From Arthrobacter sp. RIT-PI-e (GTDB lineage Bacteria; Actinomycetota; Actinomycetes; Actinomycetales; Micrococcaceae), in NCBI RefSeq assembly GCF_001187915.1, contig NZ_LGIU01000097.1, forward strand, positions 1 through 64,000: a DNA stretch of 64,000 nucleotides, given 5' to 3'. The position numbers were made by a program, and so were the translations under genes. Below, in pieces: positions 18,741 to 28,019 of the stretch. The notes beneath the pieces are model-generated. The model saw only the letters and a program-made list of their open reading frames with translations. It was not told the origin of the DNA and did not search any database. Numbering within the stretch: position 1 is the stretch's first letter; every line of letters starts with the position of its first letter.

Positions 18741-20240
18741 ATGACCGTACTGAGGATCGACACGGACCGGTACGCCGAAGCGGCCGCGCTGACCGCGGCC
18801 GCGGGGCAGCAGCTGGCGGACGCGGCCGGGACAGCGGGCACTGCCCTCGGCGGTGCCCGCGGCATGGCGGGGGGGGACACGCCCGGGGCCGGCTGGTCCG
18901 CGTCCTACGACCCTGCTGCCCGCGACGTCCTGTCGGCCTGCCGCGACCTCGCCCTCGCCTCGGCGGACACCTCCCGGGCGCTGGATCTTTCCGCAGGCGC
19001 CTACCTCAGCGCCGAGCACATCGCCGCCGGGGGGCTCTCCGCGCTGGTCGGACCCCATGCGCCACGGTCCGTGGACGTCCCCGCCGCCGCCCTCCTCCCC
19101 TCCGCGGGCGAGGGCAACCCCGGGTGGCCCCCGCCCTGCTGGGACATCGTCGCGGGGATCGCCGGTGTGGTGTGGCCCTCGGGCGACCCCGCGCTCCTCC
19201 GCTCGGCCGCCCGCACCTGGGACGTACTCGCCGACGAGGTGGGGAGGGGCGTCGACGGTCCTGCGGCCTCCGCCCGGCACACTCTCGACGGGCTGCTGGC
19301 GGAGGATCTCCACCTCTACCGGGAGAGGAGCCTCGAGATCGAGGCGGCGGGACGCCTGGTGGCGGACGCATCGAGGGACATCGCCCGGGGATGCGGGTCC
19401 CTCGCGTCGGCGATCGAGGAGGCGCACCAGGAACTGCTCGACGAGACCCGCTCCTTCGCCCTCGAGTGCGGCACCCTCGTCGCGGTGGGCACCGCGCTCA
19501 GCCTGGTCACGCTCGGGGGATCGGCGGCCGTGACAACCCTGGTGGGAGCCGCCCGTACCGCCCGGATGGTGCTCCGCGTCCACGAGGTCCTGGCCCGCCT
19601 CGCCGCCCTCGCCCGGACCGTGTCGATCGTGGTGGCACGGTTCCCGGGGGCGGGCCGGCTGACGGCCGGGCTCCGCGTCCTCGCACCCCCGCGCCTCCTC
19701 GCGTCCTCGCAGGTCACCGCGGTGCGTTCCGCGGTGGCCTCCTGGTCACGGGCCGCCCTGACGTCACGAACCGCGTCCCGCCTGGCACCGGCCGTACGCA
19801 TGATCCGTCCGCTGGGAGCGGCGGGACTCCGGGGCCTCGACTCCAAGGCCGTGCCGGTCGCCCGGCCCGGCCCCGCCGAGCTGGTGGCCGGCCGACTGTC
19901 CTACCAGGTCCGGCGCACCGTCCTCGGCTCCAGGGCGGTGCGCGGCAGTGAGACGGACCAGGCGTTCGCCCTGCTGCGGGCCTCCCCCCTCGGCAGCGTG
20001 CCGGCGGTCGCCGTCGCCGAACGGGTCATCAGGGGCAAGGATCGCGTGGACGCGGCAGAGGGCCTGCTCGCCCTCCCGGGAACCATCAGGAACCGCACGG
20101 CACCGTACCGGCCCGCACGGCTGTCGCCGGATGCGACGGGGCCCGGGCGTCTCACAGCGGGGCGGGGATCTCCCGCCCCGCATCCCCGGGCCGGGGCCAG
20201 CCGGGACCCTCGAACATCGACTCCAGCAGCATCGCCGTGA
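18741..20240 (+). CDS. WXG100/T7SS-like protein of unknown function
   Basis: Not a recognised family member by full length. The 499-residue frame starts with an alpha-helical WXG100/LXG-like region (RIDTDRYAEAAALTAAAGQQLADAAGTAGTALGGA; later WDVLADEVGRGVDG, LEIEAAGRLVADASRDIARGCGSL). A hydrophobic stretch follows (ALECGTLVAVGTALSLVTLGGSAAVTTLVGAARTARMVLRV), as in putative type VII secretion substrates and some polymorphic toxins. No catalytic toxin domain, YD repeat or immunity gene follows. The last ~50 residues are proline/arginine-rich, look unselected, and run 89 bases into the end of the opposite-strand NUDIX gene. The true C-terminus was therefore probably lost or lies in another frame. 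Function unknown. Confidence 0.55.
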   Translation: MTVLRIDTDRYAEAAALTAAAGQQLADAAGTAGTALGGARGMAGGDTPGAGWSASYDPAARDVLSACRDLALASADTSRALDLSAGAYLSAEHIAAGGLSALVGPHAPRSVDVPAAALLPSAGEGNPGWPPPCWDIVAGIAGVVWPSGDPALLRSAARTWDVLADEVGRGVDGPAASARHTLDGLLAEDLHLYRERSLEIEAAGRLVADASRDIARGCGSLASAIEEAHQELLDETRSFALECGTLVAVGTALSLVTLGGSAAVTTLVGAARTARMVLRVHEVLARLAALARTVSIVVARFPGAGRLTAGLRVLAPPRLLASSQVTAVRSAVASWSRAALTSRTASRLAPAVRMIRPLGAAGLRGLDSKAVPVARPGPAELVAGRLSYQVRRTVLGSRAVRGSETDQAFALLRASPLGSVPAVAVAERVIRGKDRVDAAEGLLALPGTIRNRTAPYRPARLSPDATGPGRLTAGRGSPAPHPRAGASRDPRTSTPAASP

Positions 20241-20934
20241 AACCCCAGACCACGGCCTCCGGCAGGATGAAGGCCGGCGTGCGGCTGGTCAGGCCGTTGC
20301 GCCGGACGACCGCCGTACGCCTCCGCCCGGGATCGAGCAGCGCGCTCACGGGAGCCCGGAACACGAGCTCGGACTCGGCCGTGTCCACGGCGTGGACGGC
20401 CGATTGCTCCGCCCACCAGCCGAGCACAGGGGTGACCAGGAAGTTGCTGACGGGCAACCCGATCTCGGGGAGCCCCCCGAGGACCTCCACCCCGTGTGGG
20501 TCCAGCCCCGTCTCCTCCTGCGCCTCCCGCAGCGCGGCCGCCGTCTCGTCGAGATCGTCCTCGTCGATCGCGCCTCCCGGGAAGGCGACCTGGCCCGGGT
20601 GGTGGTTCAGGGAACCGGCCCTCATCACGAACAGGAGGTCGAGGTCGCCGTGATCCGCCGTCCTCGCAGGGCCCCGTGCGGCGGACGGCGGGACCGCGCG
20701 ATCCTGTGGCATGGCTGCGCGCTCCCCGAGGAGGATCAGCACCGCGGCCCGGCGCGCCGTCGCCGGATCCAGGACGGCGAGCTGCCAGCTGTCGCGCGCC
20801 GGGAGCGAGCTGCCGGGTCCGGCCATGGACTCCGCCCAGGCCCGCAACTCGTGATAGGCACCCACCGGACCCTCCGGACCGGACGGCACCGGCCCGGCCA
20901 CCCGCTCAGGCACTGAGTCCGTGACTGGCTTCAC
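20152..20934 (-). CDS. NUDIX hydrolase, coenzyme A pyrophosphatase type
   Basis: 260 residues from GTG 20934, overlapping the end of nth by 29 bases. The NUDIX box is complete ([25 protein letters not shown], with REAQEETG supplying the metal ligands). It is preceded by [13 protein letters not shown], the UPF0035/NuCoA element that marks CoA diphosphatases, which cut CoA into 4'-phosphopantetheine and 3',5'-ADP. Aromatic [12 protein letters not shown]-like sequence after the box ([12 protein letters not shown]) fits that subfamily. Pairing with nth is common in actinobacteria. Its 3' end overlaps the convergent WXG-like frame. Confidence 0.88.
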   Translation of the reverse strand: MKPVTDSVPERVAGPVPSGPEGPVGAYHELRAWAESMAGPGSSLPARDSWQLAVLDPATARRAAVLILLGERAAMPQDRAVPPSAARGPARTADHGDLDLLFVMRAGSLNHHPGQVAFPGGAIDEDDLDETAAALREAQEETGLDPHGVEVLGGLPEIGLPVSNFLVTPVLGWWAEQSAVHAVDTAESELVFRAPVSALLDPGRRRTAVVRRNGLTSRTPAFILPEAVVWGFTAMLLESMFEGPGWPRPGDAGREIPAPL

Positions 20935-21715
20935 GGAGCTCGGCGCGGGTCCGGCCGGCCCTCATGAGTTCCAGGAGTTCCTCGCGGCCCGGGGCCAGTT
21001 CGTACTTGAGGAGCTTGGCGGCCTTCATGGGGTCGGTCTCGCCCTCCCCGTAGGACGGGCACAGCGCCGCGAGCGGGCACACACCGCAGGCCGGTTTCCT
21101 CGCGTGGCAGATCCTGCGTCCGTGGAAGATGACCTGGTGGGAGAGCAGTGTCCAGTCCCGGGGTTCGAACAGCGCGCCCACCTCGTGCTCCACCGTCACC
21201 GGGTCGTCCGCCGCCGTCCAGCGGAAACGCCGTGCGAGCCGCCCGAAGTGTGTGTCCACGGTGATTCCAGGGACACCGAAGGCATTCCCGAGCACCACGT
21301 TGGCTGTCTTCCGCCCCACCCCGGGCAGCGTGACCAGGTCCTCGAGTCTTCCCGGGACCACGCCGTCGTACTCGTCGACCAACCGGCGGGACAGCGCGAG
21401 CAGGCTGTTGGTCTTGGCCCGGTAGAACCCGGTGGGGCGGATGATCTCCTGCAGCTCGGTCTCCTGCGCCTCGGACAGGGCACGGGCGTCGGGGTAGCGC
21501 TCGAAGAGGGCCGGCGTGGTGAGGTTGACCCGCACATCGGTGGTCTGGGCGGACAGCACCGTCGCCACCAGCAGTTCGAAGGCGTTCCGGAAGTCCAGCT
21601 CGGCCACCGCGTAGGGGTAGGTCCCGCCGAGGATCCGGCCGATCTTCCGTGCCCGTCGTTTCAGGGCGACCGGGGACTCGTCCCCGGTGCTCGATCTCCT
21701 GCCTGCCACGGGCAT
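20906..21715 (-). CDS. nth: Endonuclease III (DNA glycosylase/AP lyase)
   Basis: 269 residues. Removes oxidised pyrimidines and cuts at the abasic site. The helix-hairpin-helix with the catalytic lysine is [14 protein letters not shown] and the catalytic aspartate lies in [12 protein letters not shown]. The 4Fe-4S cluster ligands [17 protein letters not shown] have the exact C-x6-C-x2-C-x5-C spacing. [10 protein letters not shown] near residue 56 is the usual N-terminal signature. The C-terminal 30 residues ([18 protein letters not shown]) form the small extension seen in actinobacterial Nth. All key residues are present. Confidence 0.96.
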   Translation of the reverse strand: MPVAGRRSSTGDESPVALKRRARKIGRILGGTYPYAVAELDFRNAFELLVATVLSAQTTDVRVNLTTPALFERYPDARALSEAQETELQEIIRPTGFYRAKTNSLLALSRRLVDEYDGVVPGRLEDLVTLPGVGRKTANVVLGNAFGVPGITVDTHFGRLARRFRWTAADDPVTVEHEVGALFEPRDWTLLSHQVIFHGRRICHARKPACGVCPLAALCPSYGEGETDPMKAAKLLKYELAPGREELLELMRAGRTRAELREASHGLSA

Positions 21716-21769
21716 GGTTCCTCTCGGCGGTGCTTCCGGTACCGGCGGGTGCCGGCAGCGGGTGTCGCG

Positions 21770-23130
21770 TCAGTCGCGGGGGGCGCGTTCGATGTTGCCG
21801 AGGTCCCGCAGTACCCCCATGGCTCCCGTGCGCTTGTCCTGGACCAGGAACTCGTCCCCACGATCCTCGATGCCCACCTCCCAGTCGCCGGGCTCCAGTG
21901 TGAACACCTCGTGCCCGGTCTGCTCGTCGTACACCGGGCGGGAGGATCCGACAGCGAACCAGAAGGCCTCGACCACGGGTTCCTCGGCCGCCGTCCGGGT
22001 CGCCGTGATGGGCTCCTGCCGGACACGATCGGCCGTACGGTCGGGACCGGCGTCGGCGCGGTTGGTGTCCGGGCGTGCGTACTCCTCGGGTACCGCCTCG
22101 TGGACCCGGGTCTCGTCGGTCCTGGACACCACGGGTTCCACCGCGGTGGCGTCATCGGTCTCGAGCGCGTCGGGGATGCGCGAGGAGCCCTGGGCCGCGG
22201 ACGAACCGCCGCCCACCCGTCCGTCGTGGCCGGCGGGGGAGGCTGCGTCCTGCGGCTGCTCCTTCGGATCGTCGTCCACCGGGGCCGGCCCGGCGCGCAG
22301 CCCGGACGGGCCCGCGCCGCGGCGCCGGCGCCGATCACACCGGCACCCCCTGCCCCGTACAGCCCGGCCCCGTTCTGCCGCACCCCGGCCGCTGCCGGAT
22401 TCACCGGGCTCGCGTCCCGCCGGTCCGCGGGGACGCGGACGGCGGACGATGCCGTGGTCGAGGAAGCGGTGGTCGAGGGAACCGTGGAGGAGTCCGCGGG
22501 TGATCCGGCCGCCACCTTCACGGCGGGCTTCTCCGCGCGGGGACGGGGGCGTGCGGCAGTCATGGGACGGGCCAGCGGATGTGCGGGTACCTCCGGCCGG
22601 TCGATGAGGTCGTTCTTGAGCACCGGCAGGAACGGGGCCAGGACGGTGGCGGCCAGCATCAGGATCGCGCCGAGCAGGCACAGGAACGGACCGATGTGGA
22701 ACACCATGACCGTCTGCAGGAAGAAGAACGTGGTGGCGAGGACCGCGGAGACGGAGGCGAACTGGTCCACCGAGAGCGAACCGACCCGGAGGCCGGCGGC
22801 GCCCAGGCGGCGGCCGGCGAGCAGGGCGAGCGCGGCCACCGGGACGAGGATCCCGATGCCGATGAAGAAGAGGGACGTGCTGTTCCAGAAGTTGCTGTAG
22901 AACACCAGACCGTCGACGTAGGGCAGGAGCGTCCCGATGAACAGGAGCAGCACACCTCCGCCGAAGATCAGCTCGCGGAGGGTGAAGGGACCGAGGACCG
23001 CCTCACTGGGACCGGCGGCAGCACCGGGTGTGCCCCCGGGCCCCGATCCCGTACCGGTCGAGGTGGATCGGGCGGAGGACGGTGAGCCCCCGCTGTCGGT
23101 GGGACGCTGCCACTTCGATGCTTCCGTCAT
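21770..23130 (-). pseudogene. Membrane protein gene with an apparent frameshift near 22305-22330
   Basis: From ATG 23130 the frame encodes a proline/serine-rich head and four hydrophobic segments (LIFGGGVLLLFIGTLLPYV, LFFIGIGILVPVAALALLAG, SVSAVLATTFFFLQTVMVF, LLGAILMLAATVLAPFL), then an Ala/Ser/Thr linker. After GAGVIGAGAAA that frame turns arginine-rich. A protein-like tail continues in another frame (GPSGLRAGPAPVDDDPKE, then FWFAVGSSRPVYDEQTG, VGIEDRGDEFLVQDKRTG, ending at 21770). One extra base in the GC-only run around 22305-22330 explains both halves. The reconstructed product is about 450 residues, a four-helix membrane protein with a cytoplasmic tail. No function can be assigned. The lesion may be real or a sequence error. 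Confidence 0.7.
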
Positions 23131-23374
23131 TTTCTCTACTCCCGTTCATAGCGGTGGTTCCCGGCACCCCGCGATCGCCGGGACTTCTCCCGGCTCCCAG
23201 CCTAGTCACCGTGTCTGTGCTTCTCCATCACCGGGATCGTCGCCACGAGCCGCTCGCCGCACGATCGCGGCAGTTCATCCGGTTCCTGTGACGGCAGACA
23301 CACCGGGCTCCCCCGGAGTGGATAGGCTTCCCCCAGCACACGGATCAGCGAACACCTCACGGAAGGGGTAGTAC

Positions 23375-25333
23375 ATGAGCACCCACCAGCAAGGCGATGC
23401 CTTCGAGAACCTGCTGCGCGAGGACCGCCGGTTCCCGCCGAGCGCGGAGTTCGCGGCCGCCGCGGTGGCCCAGCCCGCGCTGTACGAGGAGGCCCGTGAG
23501 CAGGGTGCGGAGTTCTGGGCAGGGCAGGCGAGGAAGCTGCTCACCTGGGACACGGATTTCACGCAGACACTGGACTGGTCGGACGCTCCGTTCGCCAAGT
23601 GGTTCGTGGGCGGCACCGTCAACGCCGCGTACAACGCCCTGGACCGGCACGTGGAGGCGGGGCGGGGGGACCGGGTGGCCATCCACTTCGAGGGTGAGCC
23701 CGGGGACACGCGCACCATCACCTACGCGGAGCTGACCGAGGAGGTGAAGCGGGCGGCCAACGCGTTCGAGTCCCTCGGGGTGCAGAAGGGCGACCGCGTG
23801 GCGGTCTACCTCCCGATGATCCCCGAGGCGGTGGTGACCATGCTGGCCTGCGCCCGCATCGGCGCCGTGCACTCCGTGGTGTTCGGCGGCTTCTCCGCGG
23901 ACGCCCTGCGCAGCCGGATCGACGACGCCGAGGCCAGGCTCGTGGTCACCGCCGACGGCACCTACCGGCGGGGGGAGCCGCGTGCGCCCCAGCCCGCGGG
24001 GGCCGGCGCGCTGGCGCGGGCGGGCCACACGGTGACGAACGTCGTCGTGGTCCGCCGGAACGAGCAGCCGGTGGAGTGGACCGAGGGGCGTGACGTGTGG
24101 TGGCACGACGTCGTCGACGGCGCGAGTGCCGAGCACACCGCGGTGCCGCACGACGCCGAGCACCCGCTGTTCATCCTCTACACCTCCGGGACCACGGGAA
24201 AGCCGAAGGGCATCCTGCACACCACCGGCGGGTACCTCACCCAGACGGCCTTCACGCACCTGAACACCTTCGACCTCCGCCCCGAGACGGACGTGTTCTG
24301 GTGCACGGCGGACATCGGCTGGGTGACGGGGCACAGCTACGTGGCCTACGCGCCGCTCGTGAACGGCGCCACCCAGCTCATCTACGAGGGCACGCCGGAC
24401 ACCCCCCACCAGGGCCGCTGGTGGGAACTCGTGCAGAAGTACAAGGTCTCCATCCTCTACACCGCCCCCACGGCGATCCGCACCTTCATGAAGTGGGGGC
24501 GCGAGATCCCGCAGCAGTACGACCTCTCGTCCATCCGGGTGCTCGGATCGGTGGGTGAACCCATCAACCCCGAGGCCTGGATGTGGTACCGCGAGGTCAT
24601 CGGCGGCGGGAACGTGCCGATCGTGGACACCTGGTGGCAGACCGAGACCGGCGCGCACATGATCGCCCCCATGCCCGGGGTCACCGCCACCAAACCCGGA
24701 TCGGCACAGGTGGCGGTGCCCGGCATCGCGATCGACGTGGTGGACGAGCTGGGGAAGCCGGTGCCCGACGGCTCCGGTGGCTACCTCGTGATCCGGGAAC
24801 CGTGGCCGTCGATGCTGCGCGGCATCTGGGGGGACCCGCAGCGGTTCAAGGACACCTACTGGTCGCGCTTCGACGGCATGTACTTCGCCGGCGACGGAGC
24901 GAAGAAGGACGACGACGGCGACCTCTGGCTCCTCGGCCGGGTGGACGACGTCATGAACATCTCCGGGCACCGGCTCTCCACCACCGAGATCGAGTCCGCG
25001 CTGGTCAGCCACCCCTCCGTGGCCGAGGCCGCCGTGGTGGGCGCGAGCGACGAGACCACGGGCGAGGCCGTGGTGGCCTTCGTGATCCTGCGCGGCTCCG
25101 CGAAGGACGACGACGACATCGTCACCACCCTGCGGAACCACGTGGGCAAGGAGATCGGGCCGATCGCCAAGCCGCGGAACATCCTGGTGGTCCCGGAGCT
25201 GCCGAAGACCCGCAGCGGCAAGATCATGCGGCGCCTGCTCAAGGACGTGGCCGAGGGCCGCGAGGTGGGCGATGCCACCACGCTCTCGGACCCGACCATC
25301 ATGCAGCAGATCGCCGTCTCGCTCCGGAAGTGA
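23375..25333 (+). CDS. acs: Acetyl-coenzyme A synthetase
   Basis: 652 residues; makes acetyl-CoA from acetate through acetyl-AMP. N-terminal ACS domain (FWAGQARKLLTWDTDFTQTLDW), P-loop-like A3 motif LYTSGTTGKPKGILHT, WWQTETG (A5), the hinge aspartate region WLLGRVDDVMNISGHRLST (A8), and the acetylation-controlled lysine in PKTRSGKIMRR. Length and order are standard. One loop after VVTADGTYRRG (about residues 202-220, EPRAPQPAGAGALARAG) lacks the usual lysine and VDEAL sequence but stays in frame. AAGGGG precedes ATG 23375. A perfect-stem terminator follows at 25380. Confidence 0.96.
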   Translation: MSTHQQGDAFENLLREDRRFPPSAEFAAAAVAQPALYEEAREQGAEFWAGQARKLLTWDTDFTQTLDWSDAPFAKWFVGGTVNAAYNALDRHVEAGRGDRVAIHFEGEPGDTRTITYAELTEEVKRAANAFESLGVQKGDRVAVYLPMIPEAVVTMLACARIGAVHSVVFGGFSADALRSRIDDAEARLVVTADGTYRRGEPRAPQPAGAGALARAGHTVTNVVVVRRNEQPVEWTEGRDVWWHDVVDGASAEHTAVPHDAEHPLFILYTSGTTGKPKGILHTTGGYLTQTAFTHLNTFDLRPETDVFWCTADIGWVTGHSYVAYAPLVNGATQLIYEGTPDTPHQGRWWELVQKYKVSILYTAPTAIRTFMKWGREIPQQYDLSSIRVLGSVGEPINPEAWMWYREVIGGGNVPIVDTWWQTETGAHMIAPMPGVTATKPGSAQVAVPGIAIDVVDELGKPVPDGSGGYLVIREPWPSMLRGIWGDPQRFKDTYWSRFDGMYFAGDGAKKDDDGDLWLLGRVDDVMNISGHRLSTTEIESALVSHPSVAEAAVVGASDETTGEAVVAFVILRGSAKDDDDIVTTLRNHVGKEIGPIAKPRNILVVPELPKTRSGKIMRRLLKDVAEGREVGDATTLSDPTIMQQIAVSLRK

Positions 25334-25379
25334 CGCCGGACGCACCCCGGGGGTGGAGCGCCCGGAGCGGCACGGCATG

Positions 25380-25411
25380 AGGAAGGCCCCCGCAGGTGCG
25401 GGGGCCTTCCT
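25380..25411 (+). terminator. Intrinsic terminator after acs
   Basis: Perfect 14-bp GC-rich stem (25380-25393 with 25398-25411) and a 4-base AGGT loop, 47 bases after the acs stop. No U-tract follows, as is common in high-GC actinobacteria. It may also serve the convergent ohr transcript. Confidence 0.75.
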
Positions 25412-25479
25412 GGTTCCCGCTCATGCGGGAGACCTGCGGGGGGTCCCGCGAAGTGGGGAACCCGTGCTCGCGAGGGGTG

Positions 25480-25902
25480 TCAGCCGATCGTGGCGTCCAC
25501 GGTGACGTCGATGTTGCCGCGGGTGGCGTTGGAGTAGGGGCACACCTGGTGGGCCTGCTCCACGAGGGAGTCGGCGGTCTCCTGGTCCACGCCACCGATC
25601 TCCGCGTGCAGGGCCACCGCGAGCTGGAAGCCGCCGGCGTCGGTGGGGTTGATGCTCACCTCGGCCGTCACCGCGGTGTCGCTGATCTTGGCCTTGCTGC
25701 GGCCCGCCACGAGCTTGAGGGCGCTGTGGAAGCAGGCGGCGTAGCCGACCGCGAAGAGCTGCTCGGGGTTGGTCGCACCACCGGCGCCGCCCATCTCCTT
25801 GGGAACGGCCAGGTCGACCGCCAGCTGGCCGTCGTCGGTGCGTGCCTCGCCGTTGCGTCCGTCGCCGGTCGCCGTCGCCACTGCCGTGTAGAGAGCACTC
25901 AT
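25480..25902 (-). CDS. ohr: Organic hydroperoxide resistance protein (Ohr/OsmC family)
   Basis: 140 residues from ATG 25902; thiol peroxidase that reduces organic and fatty-acid hydroperoxides using lipoyl-type donors. The two redox cysteines are C57 in GYAACFHSAL and C121 in QVCPYSNATRGN, in the exact Ohr contexts. The head MSALYTAVATATGDGRNG and the tail NIDVTVDATIG are also typical. It is transcribed away from a TetR-family gene, with a 20-bp imperfect palindrome between them. No MarR-type OhrR gene is present, so the TetR protein is the likely controller. Confidence 0.95.
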   Translation of the reverse strand: MSALYTAVATATGDGRNGEARTDDGQLAVDLAVPKEMGGAGGATNPEQLFAVGYAACFHSALKLVAGRSKAKISDTAVTAEVSINPTDAGGFQLAVALHAEIGGVDQETADSLVEQAHQVCPYSNATRGNIDVTVDATIG

Positions 25903-25951
25903 GGTGTCGATCCTTTCGTCCCGGTGACCTCGGTGGCCGCCGTCCTTCAAG

Positions 25952-25971
25952 TAGACTAACTAGTAACTCTA
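25952..25971. promoter_or_regulatory. Palindromic operator between ohr and the TetR gene
   Basis: TAGACTAACTAGTAACTCTA is a 20-bp imperfect palindrome (16 of 20 positions symmetric, core ACTAGT). It stands out as AT-rich in the 115-base divergent gap, 50 bases from the ohr start and about 50 from the TetR start. Size and position fit a TetR-dimer site that controls both genes. Confidence 0.6.
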
Positions 25972-26020
25972 CCGTCGGCAAGTTCCTGCTCCGTCGGGCT
26001 CTTCGTCAGAATGGAGCATG

Positions 26021-26599
26021 ATGTCCGCCCAATCCCCCGTCCGCGCCCGCATCCTCGATTCCGCCGGCCGCCTGTTCGGCGCCGACAGCATCCGCTCGGT
26101 CAGCGCCGACAAGGTGATCGCCGACGCCGGCACCACGAAGGTGACCTTCTACCGGCACTTCCGGTCCAAGGACCACCTCGTCGTGGCCTATCTGGACGGT
26201 CAGCTCGACGACCTGCGGGCCGCAGCGGAAGCACAGCGGACAGCGGGTGGCGACGCCTGCGCCGTCCTGCTCCGGCTCGCCGCGGCCAACGGGGAGATCG
26301 CCTGCCGACCCGGTTTCCGCGGCTGCACCTTCATCAACGCGGCTGCGGAGTACCCGGCGGACGGCGTGGTGCGGGACGCCGTGGAGCGGTACCGGACCTG
26401 GTTGCACGAGGTGGTGACGGGCCTCCTCGTCGAGCTCGGCGCGGACCACCCCGACGTGGTCGCGGATCAGCTCATCATGCTGCGCGACGGCGCCATGGTG
26501 CACGGGTTCATGGGCGACCCGGCCGCCGTCGCCGATGCCCTGGTCACCGCGGGCCGCGCGATCATCACCGCCCATCTCCCGGCGCAGCAGCACCCCTGA
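26021..26599 (+). CDS. TetR/AcrR family transcriptional regulator
   Basis: 192 residues from ATG 26021 (an ATG at 26018 is equally possible). The N-terminal helix-turn-helix is textbook TetR: RILDSAGRLFGADSIRSVSADKVIADAGTTKVTFYRHFRSKDHLV, with the recognition helix TTKVTFYRHF. The ligand domain contains cysteines (DACAVLL, EIACRPGFRGCTF), which could allow redox sensing. The gene is divergent from ohr with a shared palindrome, so it probably represses ohr and itself and releases on peroxide. That role is inferred from context. Confidence 0.85.
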   Translation: MSAQSPVRARILDSAGRLFGADSIRSVSADKVIADAGTTKVTFYRHFRSKDHLVVAYLDGQLDDLRAAAEAQRTAGGDACAVLLRLAAANGEIACRPGFRGCTFINAAAEYPADGVVRDAVERYRTWLHEVVTGLLVELGADHPDVVADQLIMLRDGAMVHGFMGDPAAVADALVTAGRAIITAHLPAQQHP

Positions 26600-26686
26600 G
26601 GGCTCCCGGCCCGGAGCGGTCGTCCACCGGTGTGACGTTCGTCGTGATCGCTGGCCCGGGTGGGTGGGCGAGAGGACAATCTAGGC

Positions 26687-28012
26687 GTGTCCACTTCTGT
26701 TCAGCAGCCCCCCGTGTCGAATCCCAGGATGGCCCGCCGCGTCGCCGGCGCCTCCTTCGTGGGGACGGCTCTCGAGTCCTACGACTTCTACGTCTTCGGC
26801 ACCGCCGCCGCCTTGATCCTCGGGCCGGTCTTCTTCCCGGAGCAGGACGCCCTCACCGCCACCCTGTCCGCCTTCCTCGTCTTCGCGATGGGCTTCGTCG
26901 CCCGCCCGATCGGGGCCGTCCTCTTCGGGCACCTGGGGGACCGGATCGGCCGCAAGCGCACCCTCATCTGGACCATCCTGCTCATGGGTCTGGCCACCGG
27001 ATCCATCGGGCTGCTCCCGGACTACGACACCATCGGGGTGTGGGCTCCCGTCATCCTCACGGTGCTCCGCCTGCTGCAGGGGCTGTCCCTGGGAGGCGAG
27101 TGGGGCGGGTCGATCCTCATCGCCACGGAACACGCCGAACCCCGCAAACGCGCGCTCTACGCCTCGATCCCGCAGCTCGGGTCCCCCGTGGGCACCATGC
27201 TGGTCTCCTCGATCTTCCTCCTCCTCACCCTCCTGGTACCCGAGGTCATGACCGGCTGGGGCTGGCGCATCCCCTTCCTGCTCGCCTTCCCCTTCCTCGG
27301 CATCGCGATCTACCTCCGCCTCGCCATCGACGAGACCCCGATCTTCCGGGAGGCCACCCGCACCCGGGCCATCAAGCGGGTCCCGTTCCTCGAGGTCATC
27401 CGCTCCCAGCCCGTGGCCATCGTGGTGGCCACCGCCTCCGCCGTCCTCGGCATCGGCTCCTACTTCCTCATGACCACCTACACGCAGGCCTACGGCACGG
27501 ACACGCTCGGGCTCTCCCAGGCCACGGTGCTCAACGCCGCCCTGGTGGGCTCGATCCTGCAGCTGGTCACCATCCCGTCCTTCGGCCTGCTGGCCACGCG
27601 GATCGGCTCCGCGAAGGTGGTGGCCGGCGGCGCGCTCGGCACGGCCCTGATCGCCTTCCCGCTGTACTGGGTGATCAGCGTCGCCACCGAGCCGATGTAC
27701 ATCGCGGCGATCATCCTGGGCGGCATCCTCCCGACGGCCAGCTGGGCGGCGCTCGGCGGGCTGATGGCGGACATCTTCAAGCCCGCCACCGCGTTCACGG
27801 CGCTCTCCTTCGCCTACAGCCTGGCCGCGATCGTGGCCGGCTTCGCGCCGTCGATCACCCAGCGCTTCGGCATCGCGACCGACGGCGCCTGGTGGCACCC
27901 CGGCGTCGTGCTGGCCACCATGAGCCTCGTCACCGTGATCGGGGCGCTCGCGGCCGTCCGTCTGCGCGCCCGGCTGGCGGAGTCGGAGGACCCGCTGGTC
28001 CGTACGGCATAG
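26687..28012 (+). CDS. MHS-family MFS transporter
   Basis: 441 residues from GTG 26687, chosen for the AGAGGA ribosome site ten bases upstream. Metabolite:H+ symporter type of the major facilitator superfamily: ASFVGTALESYDFYVFGTAAALI is the MHS opening helix, GHLGDRIGRKRTL the loop 2-3 motif, and RLLQGLSLGGEWGGSILIATEH the helix 4 signature. About 12 hydrophobic segments are visible. Substrates of the family include shikimate, proline/betaine and alpha-ketoglutarate. aroQ starts seven bases after the stop, so shikimate- or quinate-type import is an attractive but unproven guess. Confidence 0.85.
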   Translation: MSTSVQQPPVSNPRMARRVAGASFVGTALESYDFYVFGTAAALILGPVFFPEQDALTATLSAFLVFAMGFVARPIGAVLFGHLGDRIGRKRTLIWTILLMGLATGSIGLLPDYDTIGVWAPVILTVLRLLQGLSLGGEWGGSILIATEHAEPRKRALYASIPQLGSPVGTMLVSSIFLLLTLLVPEVMTGWGWRIPFLLAFPFLGIAIYLRLAIDETPIFREATRTRAIKRVPFLEVIRSQPVAIVVATASAVLGIGSYFLMTTYTQAYGTDTLGLSQATVLNAALVGSILQLVTIPSFGLLATRIGSAKVVAGGALGTALIAFPLYWVISVATEPMYIAAIILGGILPTASWAALGGLMADIFKPATAFTALSFAYSLAAIVAGFAPSITQRFGIATDGAWWHPGVVLATMSLVTVIGALAAVRLRARLAESEDPLVRTA

Positions 28013-28019
28013 TGGGGGC

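Noticed and set aside
23940-24010. Double frameshift in acs after VVTADGTYRRG
   Set aside because: The loop is unusual, but alternative frames do not restore the family sequence and flanking parts are in frame, so I treat it as divergence.
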